Of a stretch of DNA of 64,000 nucleotides, positions 12,430-23,026 are shown in pieces. The position numbers and the translations under genes were made by a program. Origin of the DNA: Terfezia claveryi. Taxonomy: Eukaryota > Ascomycota > Pezizomycetes > Pezizales > Pezizaceae. The notes under the pieces were generated by a model. The model ran no database searches and had not been told where the DNA came from. It worked only from the letters and a program-made list of their open reading frames with translations. The stretch's first letter is position 1, and each line of letters begins with the position of its first letter. The stretch spans positions 62,001 to 126,000 of the forward strand of contig WHUX01000136.1 of NCBI GenBank assembly GCA_015179025.1. Direction: 5' to 3'.

Positions 12430-13385
12430 CTAATTTATTTCAGTGCTCGTCAATTCCTCTTTCTGTGGTGCCCTGTACAGCCCACCCAACAAGAACGCTG
12501 GCTCGTCAACGTTATGATGTGCATAACTAGATTTCATTAGCATGTATGAAGCCTTACCCAACAAACTCCTACTACAGGTACCTACCTCATAACACCGATT
12601 CCACCTGGCTCCAACAACATCGTCAACGGAAAGGCCAATGGGTATCCTAACCAGCGCTTGGTGAATGCCCGGAGGAAGTGTCCATGGGAAACCAAGAGGA
12701 TGTCCGTCACCGGGCCTTTTTCCCCCTTCATCCCTCCCCTGTGAAAGTCCCTAATCTCCGCGATAATTTTGTCGATGCGCGCTGTGACTTCACTCGGCAC
12801 CCTTCCCGCTCACAATCGTTAGACACAAATATTTATCCTTGGAAGTTTGCAAGACTTACTCCCCCTTCGCTATCTCCCCCTCTCCTTCCCCATCTTCACA
12901 CCCATCCCTCCAAACATCCCACTCCCTCTCCTGATCCAACCCCCTCTCCTTCCTATCCCTGATGATATCCCTCTTCAACCACCCCTCATACCTTCCATAC
13001 TGCCACTCCCGGATCTCCTCCCTCGTCGCGACTTTTCCCTCCCCTTGCAACTGCTTAAGTGTATGTTCTCCCAACAGGAGCTTTGCAGTTTGTTGCGCAC
13101 GCCGACGGGGAGAGATTAAGACTCTAGCGAGTTTGGATGGATCGATGAGGCGGTGGGGACCGACAAAGGCATCGGAGGACGCGAGGACTTGCGATTCACC
13201 GGCAGGGGAGGTAAGGGAGAGGTCGGTGAGCCCAGTGTATCGGCCATTGAGGGTCCATTCGGTTTCACCTGTTTGTATCGAGGCGGAATCAGCTGGAAGT
13301 TAGAACGTTTAGGCCTTGTGTGGAAACAATTACCGTGACGGGCGAGGAAGACCCTGGGGGTGTTGTCTTCGAGCACCGAGGGCAT
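12430..13385 (-). CDS. SHB17: SHB17-like histidine phosphatase (sedoheptulose 1,7-bisphosphatase family)
   Basis: Four minus-strand exons (13385–13334, 13268–12860, 12801–12586, 12526–12430) give 257 residues. The catalytic phosphohistidine motif is LARHGETEW (split by intron 1). Family signatures follow in order: GRYTGLTDLSLT, ISPRRRAQQTA, EWQYGRYEGWLKRDI, WDVWRDGCEDGE, the second histidine in LLVSHGHFLRAF, and the C-terminal GGIGVMSYAHHNVDEPAFLL. This arrangement matches yeast Shb17, which hydrolyses sedoheptulose 1,7-bisphosphate and feeds the non-oxidative pentose phosphate pathway. No signal peptide is seen, so a cytosolic location is expected. The last exon, which carries the YAHHN motif, is needed for a normal C-terminus and fits in phase after a 59-bp intron. 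Confidence 0.9.
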
Positions 13386-15265
13386 TTTGGGAGTTATTCT
13401 GGGGGGTGCAATGGAATAGATTGTACTGGCTCCTTGCTGGTAAAACCTATCTCACTCCGGAGGCCTATTTTCTGACAATCCCAACCTGACTGACAACTTT
13501 ACCCCGCTTCAGTTTGGTTTCCCCCGCAATTTCCATAGGGTTATTCCGTTCGCAGGGATTGGAGAGACCAGACTTGGTACTGGTATATGTTCTTTACACA
13601 TGAACCAATACCGAAGTACTCTACATCTTTCAACGAGGATCATTCACAAAAGGTGAGGAACCTTCTTAGAGTTAACTATAGCCAGCTTTTGTGAGATTCC
13701 TACAGTTCAATGCATCGACCTTAGATCACGTAAGGGCCCCTCCCTCCCCGCCTCAGGACCCAAAAGATGATAATCTAACCACCATGCAATATGTCAACAG
13801 GCTTCGTATATTCTCACCTACTAAGAGTTTAGGTCTTTTGCTACGTGTGTTGGCCAATTGCCAACGCGACCGTAATGCACTAGTGTTAATATATCAGTGG
13901 CAGCAAACTCTCACAGTATCCTAACTCATTAGTTTCCTCATCCATCGCGATAGTACTCCATCCATAAATACACCTTGGACTTGTTTTCCAGCCCAACTAC
14001 ACCCAACTACACAGGTCAAATCCTCAATCCTCTAGAACCAAGGGTGAGTCTTTATCGCCGTGTCATATCATATACCTATTCTTATGATCAAGCTCCCATT
14101 TACATCTAAATTCAATCGCTAACACCATCCAACAGTTGCAAGTATGGAATCATTATACACTTCCTTCCGGCCTAGCTCCTCTATTTTCTATTGATCTGTA
14201 GGATCTAGGGGCCTAACAGTGAATTCTATGATGTAGATTTGATTCCAATCCACTGCAAGTTGTGAACAAACTTGTAAATGAGCACGTAGCCAAGACACCA
14301 ATCTATTTATTACTTTTGATTCACTAAAACAAATGTGGATAATGGAATTACATATGGTTTCCAATATCATGAAAGTGGACATTAAGCCTAGTGGCTGTAA
14401 TGCGGCAGAAGGACAGAATTTACCCTCCGCTTTACTAGTATGTAGCTAACTTACCATTACCCTCAAGCATCCATGCATGTACAGGTAGCTATATCTCACA
14501 TGCAGTATGTGGTTCGCTGGGAGGGCTGAGAACCCCTGAACATAGAATTTTCACCAAGTTCCCTAATTCCAATACCCACACACTGATGCAGCACAAAACT
14601 CGCTGAGGAAGCAATTCACTAAGCTCAAAGACAGCTATTGAAGGATTGGAGGTAGAGGTAATTAACGATCGAGTCCAAGGTCAGAAGATTGAGCAGATAC
14701 TGCTATCTTGAAAGCTTAGAAGTAAACAAAACAATCTTAAAATAAATATTGTACCAGTTCAGTGAAATAGAGATATATGGTATTAGGGGGGTGCGGGATT
14801 AGCTAGTTGTTTTGCAAATTAAGAGTGCATAAGATACTTGAATCAAAAGAATTGCCCCCTTCATATCATTCCCATTCCTTTTTCATTTATAAAATGCAAA
14901 CCTTCTCCAAGACACACGCCTCCCGTACAATCCTTTACGCAAATTGACCTGTAAGCTGTTGACAACCGCAAAGGAACTGCACCAATAATCGATACTGATA
15001 TCGAAAATGTGTGTATGTTTAAGTATAGTACTAAACCTATCCAATAATGAATTTCCCAACCCAACAAACCCTAATATGGGTATTACTCTTGCATGAACAA
15101 ATGCCCGCTATGCTAGCTACTTCCACTGTTAGTGAATATAAGGCTCGTGAACCAGACTAAGGCTCGAGAATTAACTACTTATTATGCTAACAGTGCTAGG
15201 GTGCTACTTTTTTTTTTTTTTTTTTTTTCTAAAAAAAAAATATTAGTCATGATACAGTCAGTATG
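13386..15265. other. Intergenic region, 1.9 kb
   Basis: No gene recognised. It is moderately AT-rich with scattered stops in all frames. It holds a minute insertion with a perfect 8-bp duplication (15,140–15,166) and a poly-T/poly-A pair near 15,209–15,240. Confidence 0.55.
15140..15166 (+). repeat. Minute insertion (11–13 bp) with perfect 8-bp target duplication
   Basis: AAGGCTCG (15140–15147) and AAGGCTCG (15159–15166) flank TGAACCAGACT (15148–15158). Assigning the boundary bases to the insert gives GTGAACCAGACTA, the same 13-bp variant seen at 26,882. Confidence 0.8.
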
Positions 15266-16112
15266 TTACGGTAACCTCGACTTTACGGAGCCACAAGGGG
15301 TTCTGGTGCATTGAGCCTTGTTGTGGTCAAGGTAGTCCAGATCAACATCGAAGGAAAATTTCAGGCTACGGAATCTATTCGGCTTGTATTTTCGTCTGTG
15401 TGGATGGGAAGCGGCTGGTAGGATGTGGACAAAGTTAGTGAGATAGTCACGCTCCACGCCAGTGAGAATGGAGATGGCCATCAGAAGCATCACGTCAAGG
15501 GTCTACAGGGTGCCTCCTTGTTGCGGTTAACGGTAAGGTAGGGGAATCTTGGTAGGAGGGCCCCGGGCGTAATCGTGTCGGCAAGGCACGATTTGAGGTC
15601 TATACCGATTGGCTCCAAACGCTCATGTAGCCAACCCTCAAGATCCCCTTTGGCAACTTCCCAGTCCATAGGAATCATTAGCCGGGAGAGGTGCGCCAAC
15701 GATAGGGATGAGTCTGCGAGGGGTAGTGCAACCAGACTAGGGATGAGTGGGCCTAGGGAGTATTCGTACTGCAGGCCTGCAACCAGGTTGCCTGTAGCTG
15801 TTGGGTGCAACAAGCCGAAGGCCGGTGTCAATGCTGGTGAGAGAGGTTTTATTGCGGCGAGAACTGCAAGGCGCCCGAGGCTACCTACTTCTTGAGTTAA
15901 CAAGAGTGTTTCGGAGTCAAGCATCTGTTGGAATCGGGAGAGAAGTGATTTCGATATCTTCAGAGACTTTTGCTTCGTAATCGACTCGGGGTCCCTTTGG
16001 CGTTTACGTTGTTATTTAGCTTCATCAATCACCACAACTCGATGTTTTGTTGTAGCCGAGGCCGTCCCAGATTGGCAGAAATGCGAACGAGGTTGGCTAT
16101 CTCCAGCGACAT
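15266..16112 (-). CDS. Hypothetical protein with an apparent frame break
   Basis: I do not recognise the family. An ATG at 16,112 opens MSLEIANLVRISANLGRPR. A short intron (about 38 bp, acceptor ccaaag) leads in phase to WDPESITKQKSLKISKS and then a long open frame to 15,490. That frame is rich in Leu, Pro and Ser and includes GLLHPTATGNLVAGLQYEYS and MDWEVAKGDLEGWLHERL. The frame then breaks near 15,490, and a second frame (DVMLLMAISILTGVERDY) carries on to a stop at 15,266. The residue patterns look conserved rather than random, and no transmembrane or signal segment stands out. It could be a pseudogene, a gene with an unrecognised intron, or carry a one-base error. Confidence 0.45.
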
Positions 16113-16327
16113 CTGTGGCAGGACTATCAAGGGTATCGAGTTCGGTGTAAAACGGCGTGGGAATCAATGTTGGATGGGACAGGATAGGAGACGGAACTCA
16201 AATCAATGAATATCACAAATATATTTATATCTAATAAAATATAATTCGCGCCTCGCGGCACGTTTTTCACCAAAAAAAATGCGTTATACCTGTACGCCAA
16301 GATTGTGGAGGGGCTACCGGTAGTCTA

Positions 16328-16342
16328 GTGCCAACCAGACTA
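16328..16342 (+). repeat. Copy of the 15-bp dispersed sequence, no clean duplication
   Basis: Exact GTGCCAACCAGACTA. The left flank ends ggtagtcta and the right begins gtaatact; no direct repeat is convincing. The preceding tagtct makes a short palindrome with the agacta end. Confidence 0.6.
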
Positions 16343-16514
16343 GTAATACTGCCGTTATAAGACAAAAGTATTGTACGTAAGCAGGTAATCTCGATCAGTA
16401 AGCAGGTTATGGTTACGTATGTACATACATACCTAAACTCTTCAAAGAATCCATAGCCATTCTTACTTTGAAAGAGAAAAAAAAAGAAAAAAAAAAAAAT
16501 CTGTACTACAAATA

Positions 16515-16725
16515 CCGTAGAACTTGGCAATTAACGCCCCCCTATATTTAGAGTTCTTGGGTGCGCTAGGCCTCCCGTGCACAGATGGACCACTGTCTTT
16601 CCTTAGTACCTAACTACACATAACTAGATGGCGTTGCATGTATGCTTAAGATATATGATATGTAAGAATAGTTAGGATATACACCCTCTAAATATAAGGG
16701 GGGCGTTAATTGCCAATTTCTACGG
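16515..16725. mobile_element. MITE with about 40-bp terminal inverted repeats and TA duplication
   Basis: The left end (from 16,515, ccgtagaacttggcaatt...) and the right end (to 16,725, ...aattgccaatttctacgg) are inverted copies over about 40 bp with one or two differences. TA lies on both sides (16,513–16,514 and 16,726–16,727). Size (211 bp), non-coding interior and TA duplication are those of Tc1/mariner-type MITEs. Its CCG terminus resembles that of the pogo-like element at 52,061. Confidence 0.85.
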
Positions 16726-17296
16726 TATACTCAGTGTAAAAGAGGTGCAGTACAGAGTATTTACATACATAAATCGCCTGTTGCAAAATAATAAAATCTC
16801 ACAGAGAGACAAGCAAGCCATAACACAACAAACAGGGAGAGTTTGAACAAAAAGCGAAATTTAACTTCTTCATATTGCTCATTATTCCCGCCCTCAACTG
16901 GCAGTTATATTCTTCGTTGCTAGTTTTCCTAGGAAATCAAACTAGTTATCATATCGATATTCACATCAGTCCTCTCCTAGCATTCAGATCATTGCAGTGT
17001 TCACCACAGCAATGCAGCGTTGCTTCTATTTTCTCGGCTTTACGGTAGACTCTAGCACATATTGCGGCATTTGGCAGCAAGGCTTTTGGGGCACTAGTCC
17101 ACTTCTTGGATTGTTCTCGCTCTTGGTCTCATATTGCATATATTTCCACTAATATCCAAGAGTTCGTCGATAGAGACATAGAACCATAATGGAAACACTT
17201 AACGTCACTACCATGCCTCCCAGAAACGAGCATATTGCAGCTTGATATCAGAATATATCTTCAGGCATTATATTTTGGCCATTGAACAGGAAACTC

Positions 17297-18012
17297 TCAG
17301 ACTTTCTCAGCTTTGGAACAATCCGCTGTGCAAGTTTCCCCTCCATAATCATCCCAATTCTGCCACCACAATGCATCTTTCAGCCTCACTCTGCCCAATC
17401 CCTCCAACACATATGTCTCATCCAAACCCAATTTCGCCAGATCCTCTCGCGATTGCCTGAAATGCTTCTTCTTCAACGGAGCAGCATGGTGTCGACCTTC
17501 CCAACAAAAATTCCCGAGCTCTGTCTCTGGCGGCTCATGACACCCTGGGTCATAGTCATAATACTCCAGCCATGCCCCACAGCACGCATATTCGATTAGT
17601 TCGCCCGAATCGTCAAAGTCGTTATAGTGCTTGATGCGGCATCCCTTGCCTGCGGTAGGGGCTTCTAAGGAGAATGCCTGATGGCAGTAAACGCAGTGCG
17701 CAAGCCCTGTAGGATTCCCGGATGGTGCACTGCTGGAGGGTAGAGCATGATCAACGATCATGCCAACCAGAACTGCTCTTGGGAGGGTTGTAAGATGTGC
17801 TGTAAGGGCTGAGCGCGTTGGATAGGCTTCAGCGAGGGATGAGATGGCTGGAGCCGTGACCACGATGACATCGGCTGGTGGAGGCTTGATACCTCCCACC
17901 TCTAAATCGTCACTGTCATCGGAGCTACTAGTTAGATCAATAACTTAAAATCGTTAGCGCTTTAGAGTAGAACCTTGTCAAGACCCGCACCTGTAACAGA
18001 TTTCTTTGCCAT
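17297..18012 (-). CDS. SUMO-interacting-motif protein with a Cys/His cluster
   Basis: Two exons (18012–17991, 17943–17297) join in phase after a 47-bp intron (branch gctaac, acceptor ttttaag) to give 222 residues. The N-terminus reads MAKKSVTVIDLTSSSDDSDD. Its VIDLT core followed by phosphorylatable serines and acids is a textbook SUMO-interacting motif. The C-terminal half carries a Cys/His set: CVYCHQAF, a later Cys-His pair (GKGCRIKH), ACCGAW, GCHEPP and FCWEGRHH, likely a zinc site. I do not recognise a named family. A SUMO-linked nuclear role is an inference from the motif. The upstream exon is chosen because it is the only in-phase route to an ATG and creates the complete motif. Confidence 0.7.
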
Positions 18013-19574
18013 GGTATCGTTCGACTGAGCGGGACATGCAGTTGGAGTGAGAAGCCTTTCCGATTGCCCCTGATTAGTCCCTTCAGACCTCACGCTAACG
18101 AAATGTCGTTGGCCGGTGCGATATGTAGGTGCCAACCAGACTAAAACCAGACTAGCACAACGGACGTTACATCTTCATAGACAACATCCCTCAGAAAATA
18201 TTGCAAAGATATATATTTCGATCCTATGCAAACGAGCGTTAAAACACTAAAAGAAAAATGCCGATTCGTTATATTCTTGCTGCATGTAAGGTTGATATAT
18301 TTCCATATCACGAGAGCAGGCAAGTGGTCGTGCCCCTCTCTGGGCAACCCCCGCTAATAATTTACCAAAGTTCTGTAGGAATACTCTCGCCAGTCGCCAT
18401 GGAAGGAAAGCGATGGTAAAAAGGAATACAGGGATTCCCAGGAAGGAAAAGTGATGGAAGTACGGGGATATATAGGCGACTGGATCACACTCATGTACCA
18501 AAAAGATAGAGCACTAGAACCATAGTATACAAGCCTATAGCAATAATATCTAGATAGCTCCAAGGTTAGCAATAAATAAGCACGCATCACCTTTACTCTA
18601 CCAAGATTTCTTCCCTCATAACCTTGTAGTCTTACAGGTTTCTATCCTTCTAATGACAAAAACCAGTGCAGGCAGCACGATCATTCAAGACTCTCGTATA
18701 TACGCTCCTATAATTGGTTATTTGAACGCTACGGCCGCAAGAGAATGTCCTGTCACTTTTGATCATCAATGTTCAAGATGCATACTATTGTTACCTGCCT
18801 ACCTGGCCCCAATTTCAGATGTGATTAATATATTGCACTACTTGGTGCCTGATCAAGGGCTATTTCCGCAAGTTGTTTGGTCAAACTTGGTTCGATACTC
18901 TCCCCCTTTTTGTTTGTAAGCTCCCTCTCAGCACGCAACACGTAAAATTGCACCCCGGATCCTTCAGTGGTATCACCTACATACCTAAGTACTTGACCAG
19001 GAAAGACTAGCTGGAGGACTACCTGCACGCGCTCATACGGCACGAGACTAGATACTGCATCCCATACGGAATTTTAAGCTGAACCTCCCGGTATAAATTG
19101 CACACTTCCCACTTTGAAGTCAATATAGGGTCGCAATTATCCATGATATAATAAGCAAAATTCAAACCTTGGCCCCCCAATGGATCCAAAGCGGACGTGG
19201 AGTGCAGTCAACCCCATCGAACCTTGAATGGTAATGAGTGAGCTGGGATCCCAGATGCTACTCCACACGGCGGATATGTAGAGAAGGTCTGTCGAGGTTA
19301 CCCTAGAACACGGCAGTTATGTATCTCTTTGTCCATGGCCGTGTCCAGATACCGAACATTGTATTACCGTTATGGGACTTGTAACCTGAAACCGGCTAAA
19401 CTATACTTATATATGTTACTCTCACTGGGTTTATTTGCATGTAAATACTCATAACATACTCATTATATTTACATTACAAATATAGCTGGGGCCCCGTAAT
19501 TAACTCCTAACAACCCATTCTCTTGTCCTTCTCTGAAGTCCGCTCAATAGGAGACCTTTTTCATTTCTACAGCT
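18013..19574. other. Intergenic region, 1.6 kb
   Basis: No gene seen. It holds one full and one partial copy of the dispersed sequence (18,129–18,154) and a variant at 19,039–19,050. The last 100 bp are the esterase promoter, without a clear TATA box. Confidence 0.55.
18129..18154 (+). repeat. Tandem full plus partial copy of the dispersed 15-bp sequence
   Basis: GTGCCAACCAGACTA (18129–18143) is followed after one base by AACCAGACTA (18145–18154). No flanking direct repeat is evident. Confidence 0.55.
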
Positions 19575-20959
19575 ATGAGATCAACACTCATTACATTCCT
19601 CACTGTAGTCACCTTTGCAGCACAATTGCAATTGGGTGATGCATCCTACAATTCGTCATGCACGAAGGGTTACGCTACCACCTCCGGATGGAAGAAAATC
19701 CAGACTTTGGTCTCTTTCGGTGACAGCTACACTGATGAATCCCGTCTCAATTACTTCCGAGACCATGGACACGCTCCACCAGTGGGGTGGGTAGCACCTT
19801 TTGTAGGTTTCGGTCAACGCCTATTGTGTAACAGAACACCATGGCTAACAATTTGGCAATCCAGAACAATAGCACTTTTTCAGGTGGGAAGTCATGGGCT
19901 AGAATGGCAGCAGAGTTGTCGGGTGTAAAGGTGAGTAATTTCTCCTCTCCACATTCAGCTTTACAGTGTCTTATAATTAATTTAATTCTTATGACATAGC
20001 TCGACAACTATGCTGTTTCCGGCGCTGTTTGTTCAAACAACCTCACTCCGCGGATCTGGCAAACCATCATGCAACCTTTTCCCTCGGTTGCCGAGTATGA
20101 GGTTCCAGCCTTCCTGGCCGACCATATCTCTGCCGAAACTGGATGCATTGACCTCAACCCTGCTACCACTGCCTACTCCATCTGGATTGGCACTAACGAC
20201 TTGGCTGGAAATGCTTTCCTCTCCGATGAGCATCTTCCTGGCAAGACTGTCACCGACTACACGGATTGTGTGTTTGCACAGATCAAGTCTCTTTACGACA
20301 ACGCCGGAGCAAGGTACTTCATCTTGCAAAATCTTGCTCCATTGGATTTGAGTCCTCTCTACAACAGTGGCACTGATGGTAGTCATCTATACATCCCAGC
20401 CAGTCGATATTACCCCACTAAGGCCAGGGATTTCCTTGGAAACGGGACCAAGGTTGAGGAGAAGATGAAAATATTAGTGAAGACTACCAACGACATCTTC
20501 AAGTACAGAGCTATAGCGACAATATTAACCAAGGAGCTTCCAGGAGCCACCATTGCTTTATTCGATTCTCACTCATTGGTGAGTGATACTCAGATGACCC
20601 CTTCCCAATACATTCACTTATTATTAATATCTCATAGATCACCGACATCTATAACTCACCTGCCAAGTACCTCACTGGCCCCCCTCCACTCAATGTGACT
20701 GGCATGGTCGTTCAATGCTCTGAGCCAAACTTCAATAGTTGTAAGTTAACCTCTCACTCGTCCTGAGCACTTTGGTTCTATTCCACTGCTTGATACTGAT
20801 TCTCAACCGATAGGCTACAACTACCGCGATAAAGAGAGGAATTCCTTCCTCTGGTATGACGAGCTCCACCCCTCAGAAGCCACCATGAACATTGTTGCTA
20901 GGGAGGTGACAAAGCTTCTTGAGGGTTCCGACAGCCCTTATGTGAAAATTCTTAGGTAA
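19575..20959 (+). CDS. Secreted SGNH/GDSL esterase (CE16-like acetylesterase)
   Basis: Five exons (19575–19790, 19835–19930, 20000–20578, 20638–20740, 20814–20959) give 379 residues in a consistent frame. A signal peptide is evident (MRSTLITFLTVVTFAAQLQL, then GDA). The SGNH blocks are in order: LVSFGDSYTDESRL with the nucleophile serine, the block II glycine in NYAVSGAVCSN, WIGTNDLAGN with the block III asparagine, and WYDELHPSE with the catalytic Asp and His. Several N-glycosylation sites occur (NSS, NST, NGT, NVT). Secreted fungal relatives remove acetyl groups from plant or cell-wall polysaccharides; the substrate cannot be read from sequence. The first intron is short (44 bp). Confidence 0.88.
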
Positions 20960-23026
20960 ATTTGTGGGTGTTGGAGGGTATAGGTGAATTTAGAACGACC
21001 TGAGTAATAACCTTTGTGTCCGCGCGCTGTACAATTTCTGGAAACTAGCTATGTATGAGCATTACACCAACTTTTTACATACATAATTTGAGTAGGCGTC
21101 AAATGAATGTCTTTTAGGGCTTTCCCGGAGGAGAGTACTATGTCATCTTAGACCTATATATAGATTTCCAGATATGACTCGATTAAATAAGAGATACATA
21201 TATAGGGTGGCAAATACCTCGCGAGGTGATTCCAATAATCTACAAGATCATCAAGGCATCAGCCATTTCCAACATGGCGAACAGCAAGTTTATATCATTG
21301 CTACCTCTTCACATTTCACGGCATTTACATACATACACCTATATATACACATACCTATGATGCAAAGTCTTCATTGAGCATTAAACTGAATAATCGGTAG
21401 TTCACATCTTTGCACCGCTTTGGATGTCTCTCACGTGCTGCTTTATCGAAGCTGTGCTTTTAGCGTAGTTTAGACTTCCTTAAGAGGAAATCTGATAGTA
21501 CCCGCTACGGTAATAGGCTATGACATGTGGACTTGGCATTTGTTATTTGGACGGGGAGAAGTTCTCCTAGGATGACGATGAAGGGGACATAAGATGAGAA
21601 TAATGAGAAGAGAAGAGAGACATCACAGAGATGGCTGCATCAAAATCCATTGGTCACCAAGGCACTATAATTCAAACATCGACGGACGTCCACAGCACAA
21701 GTAAGCCATATATACTGTATATATATAAATTCTTGGTCCACTACGGAATTGAAACCTTTAAGTAAAATTCTTCTTCACAGCAATAGTACACACTTCAACG
21801 CAACATACCAGACATATCCCGCTCTTACTATTGCGGTATTCATTCAGATCAGTTTCCACCTCTCCCCCTCCCAGGTTCCCTCCAACTCGAAATGCAATTG
21901 AATCATTCTCTGGTATTACTGCGGGTACTAAGTTTGAAGAGAGTTATTTGCATACAATAAGTAAATTAATCTCAACTGACCTTAATTTCCTTATAATCCA
22001 ATTCAAGTACATACATGGTGAGAAGCCTCTCCAAGCAGGCATTAAATGAATATGAGCTGCGCAATGATGCCACTGGTAAATTTTAATTGCTGCCAAAAAA
22101 AAAAAAAAAAAAAAAAAAAAATGGTTGGGAAACGAGTGGTTTTGGAAACAATAGCTTAAATGCGTGCAGCAGGAAAAAGAACAAGACCTATAGTACTATT
22201 ATTAGTCAGGAGGTATCATGGAATTTCTCGTAGTGAAGTATGAGGTTTGAAAATTGAACAAGTAGAAAAATAGACTCGGTTTTTCCACACTCAATTTGCC
22301 CTTCATACATTGCCCCAGAAGTGACACATACGGTATCCGCATTCCGGAACGGTCCCTGCAAACTTCCGCAACGGACCAGAACATATATATTATCAGGAAA
22401 TCACAGACCTAATCTAATTTTTTTATTTTTCTTTTTATTTTTTTTTTCTATATCACCGGAGTAGGTGTTTGCATTGTACGTACATACATACATAACACGT
22501 CGAATATGAAACGGGACTTTCAAATAACTCAGGGATTATATGGTATGTCGAGTGGATAATAATTGCTTACATATACCTAGATATAGACAAAAAGTGTTGG
22601 CGTGTCTGCAAAGTTCCACCTAGAGGTATTAATCGTTGTCTCCCACTTTGCTCCAGTGAGAACATAAATAAAAATTCTCAAAGCACAAGTGAGAGAAAAC
22701 TCCTGCTGGATATGTTGGCTCAAACACCCAATGGTTTAAATATACTACAGATAAAAATAAATGACTCGTACAAGTACAATAATCCATGTCCTTACGCAAA
22801 TAAACAAAACCCAACCCAATCCAAAGCCTGTACATACTATCCTACAACCAGACTACGTCCCGCAGTCATGCATACTAGATATCTAACCCAGATTCCTGGA
22901 TCACTAGCTCAAAGCCCAAGTCACAACCAAAACCCTGATTAACCGGGATATAGCCCGCCCCCCCCAGTTGCGCAATCCAATGATTCCGTCTGACTCCACC
23001 TCCTGCCTCGCTATCCCTTCACCTTT
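20960..23026. other. Intergenic region, 2.1 kb
   Basis: No gene recognised. It contains a poly-A run of about 27 bases (near 22,096), T-rich tracts near 22,420–22,447 and tacatacata-type simple sequence. A partial motif (aaccagacta, 22,849–22,858) has no convincing duplication. Confidence 0.55.

Larger units (their letters stand above)
16113..17296. other. Intergenic region with a MITE
   Basis: No gene seen. It holds a full-length motif copy (16,328–16,342) without a clean duplication and a 211-bp TA-flanked MITE at 16,515–16,725. Confidence 0.55.

Noticed and set aside
15705..15748. GTGCAACCAGACTA with GGGATGAGT on both sides at a distance, inside the unknown gene at 15.3–16.1 kb
   Set aside because: The repeats are 35 bp apart and not adjacent to the motif, and the stretch reads as plausible coding (LIPSLVALPLADSS). 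An insertion of that size would shift the frame, so it may be coincidence.
17761..17776. tgccaaccagaact, close to the dispersed 15-bp sequence
   Set aside because: It codes VLVGMIV in the SUMO-motif gene, has no flanking duplication and differs at its end.
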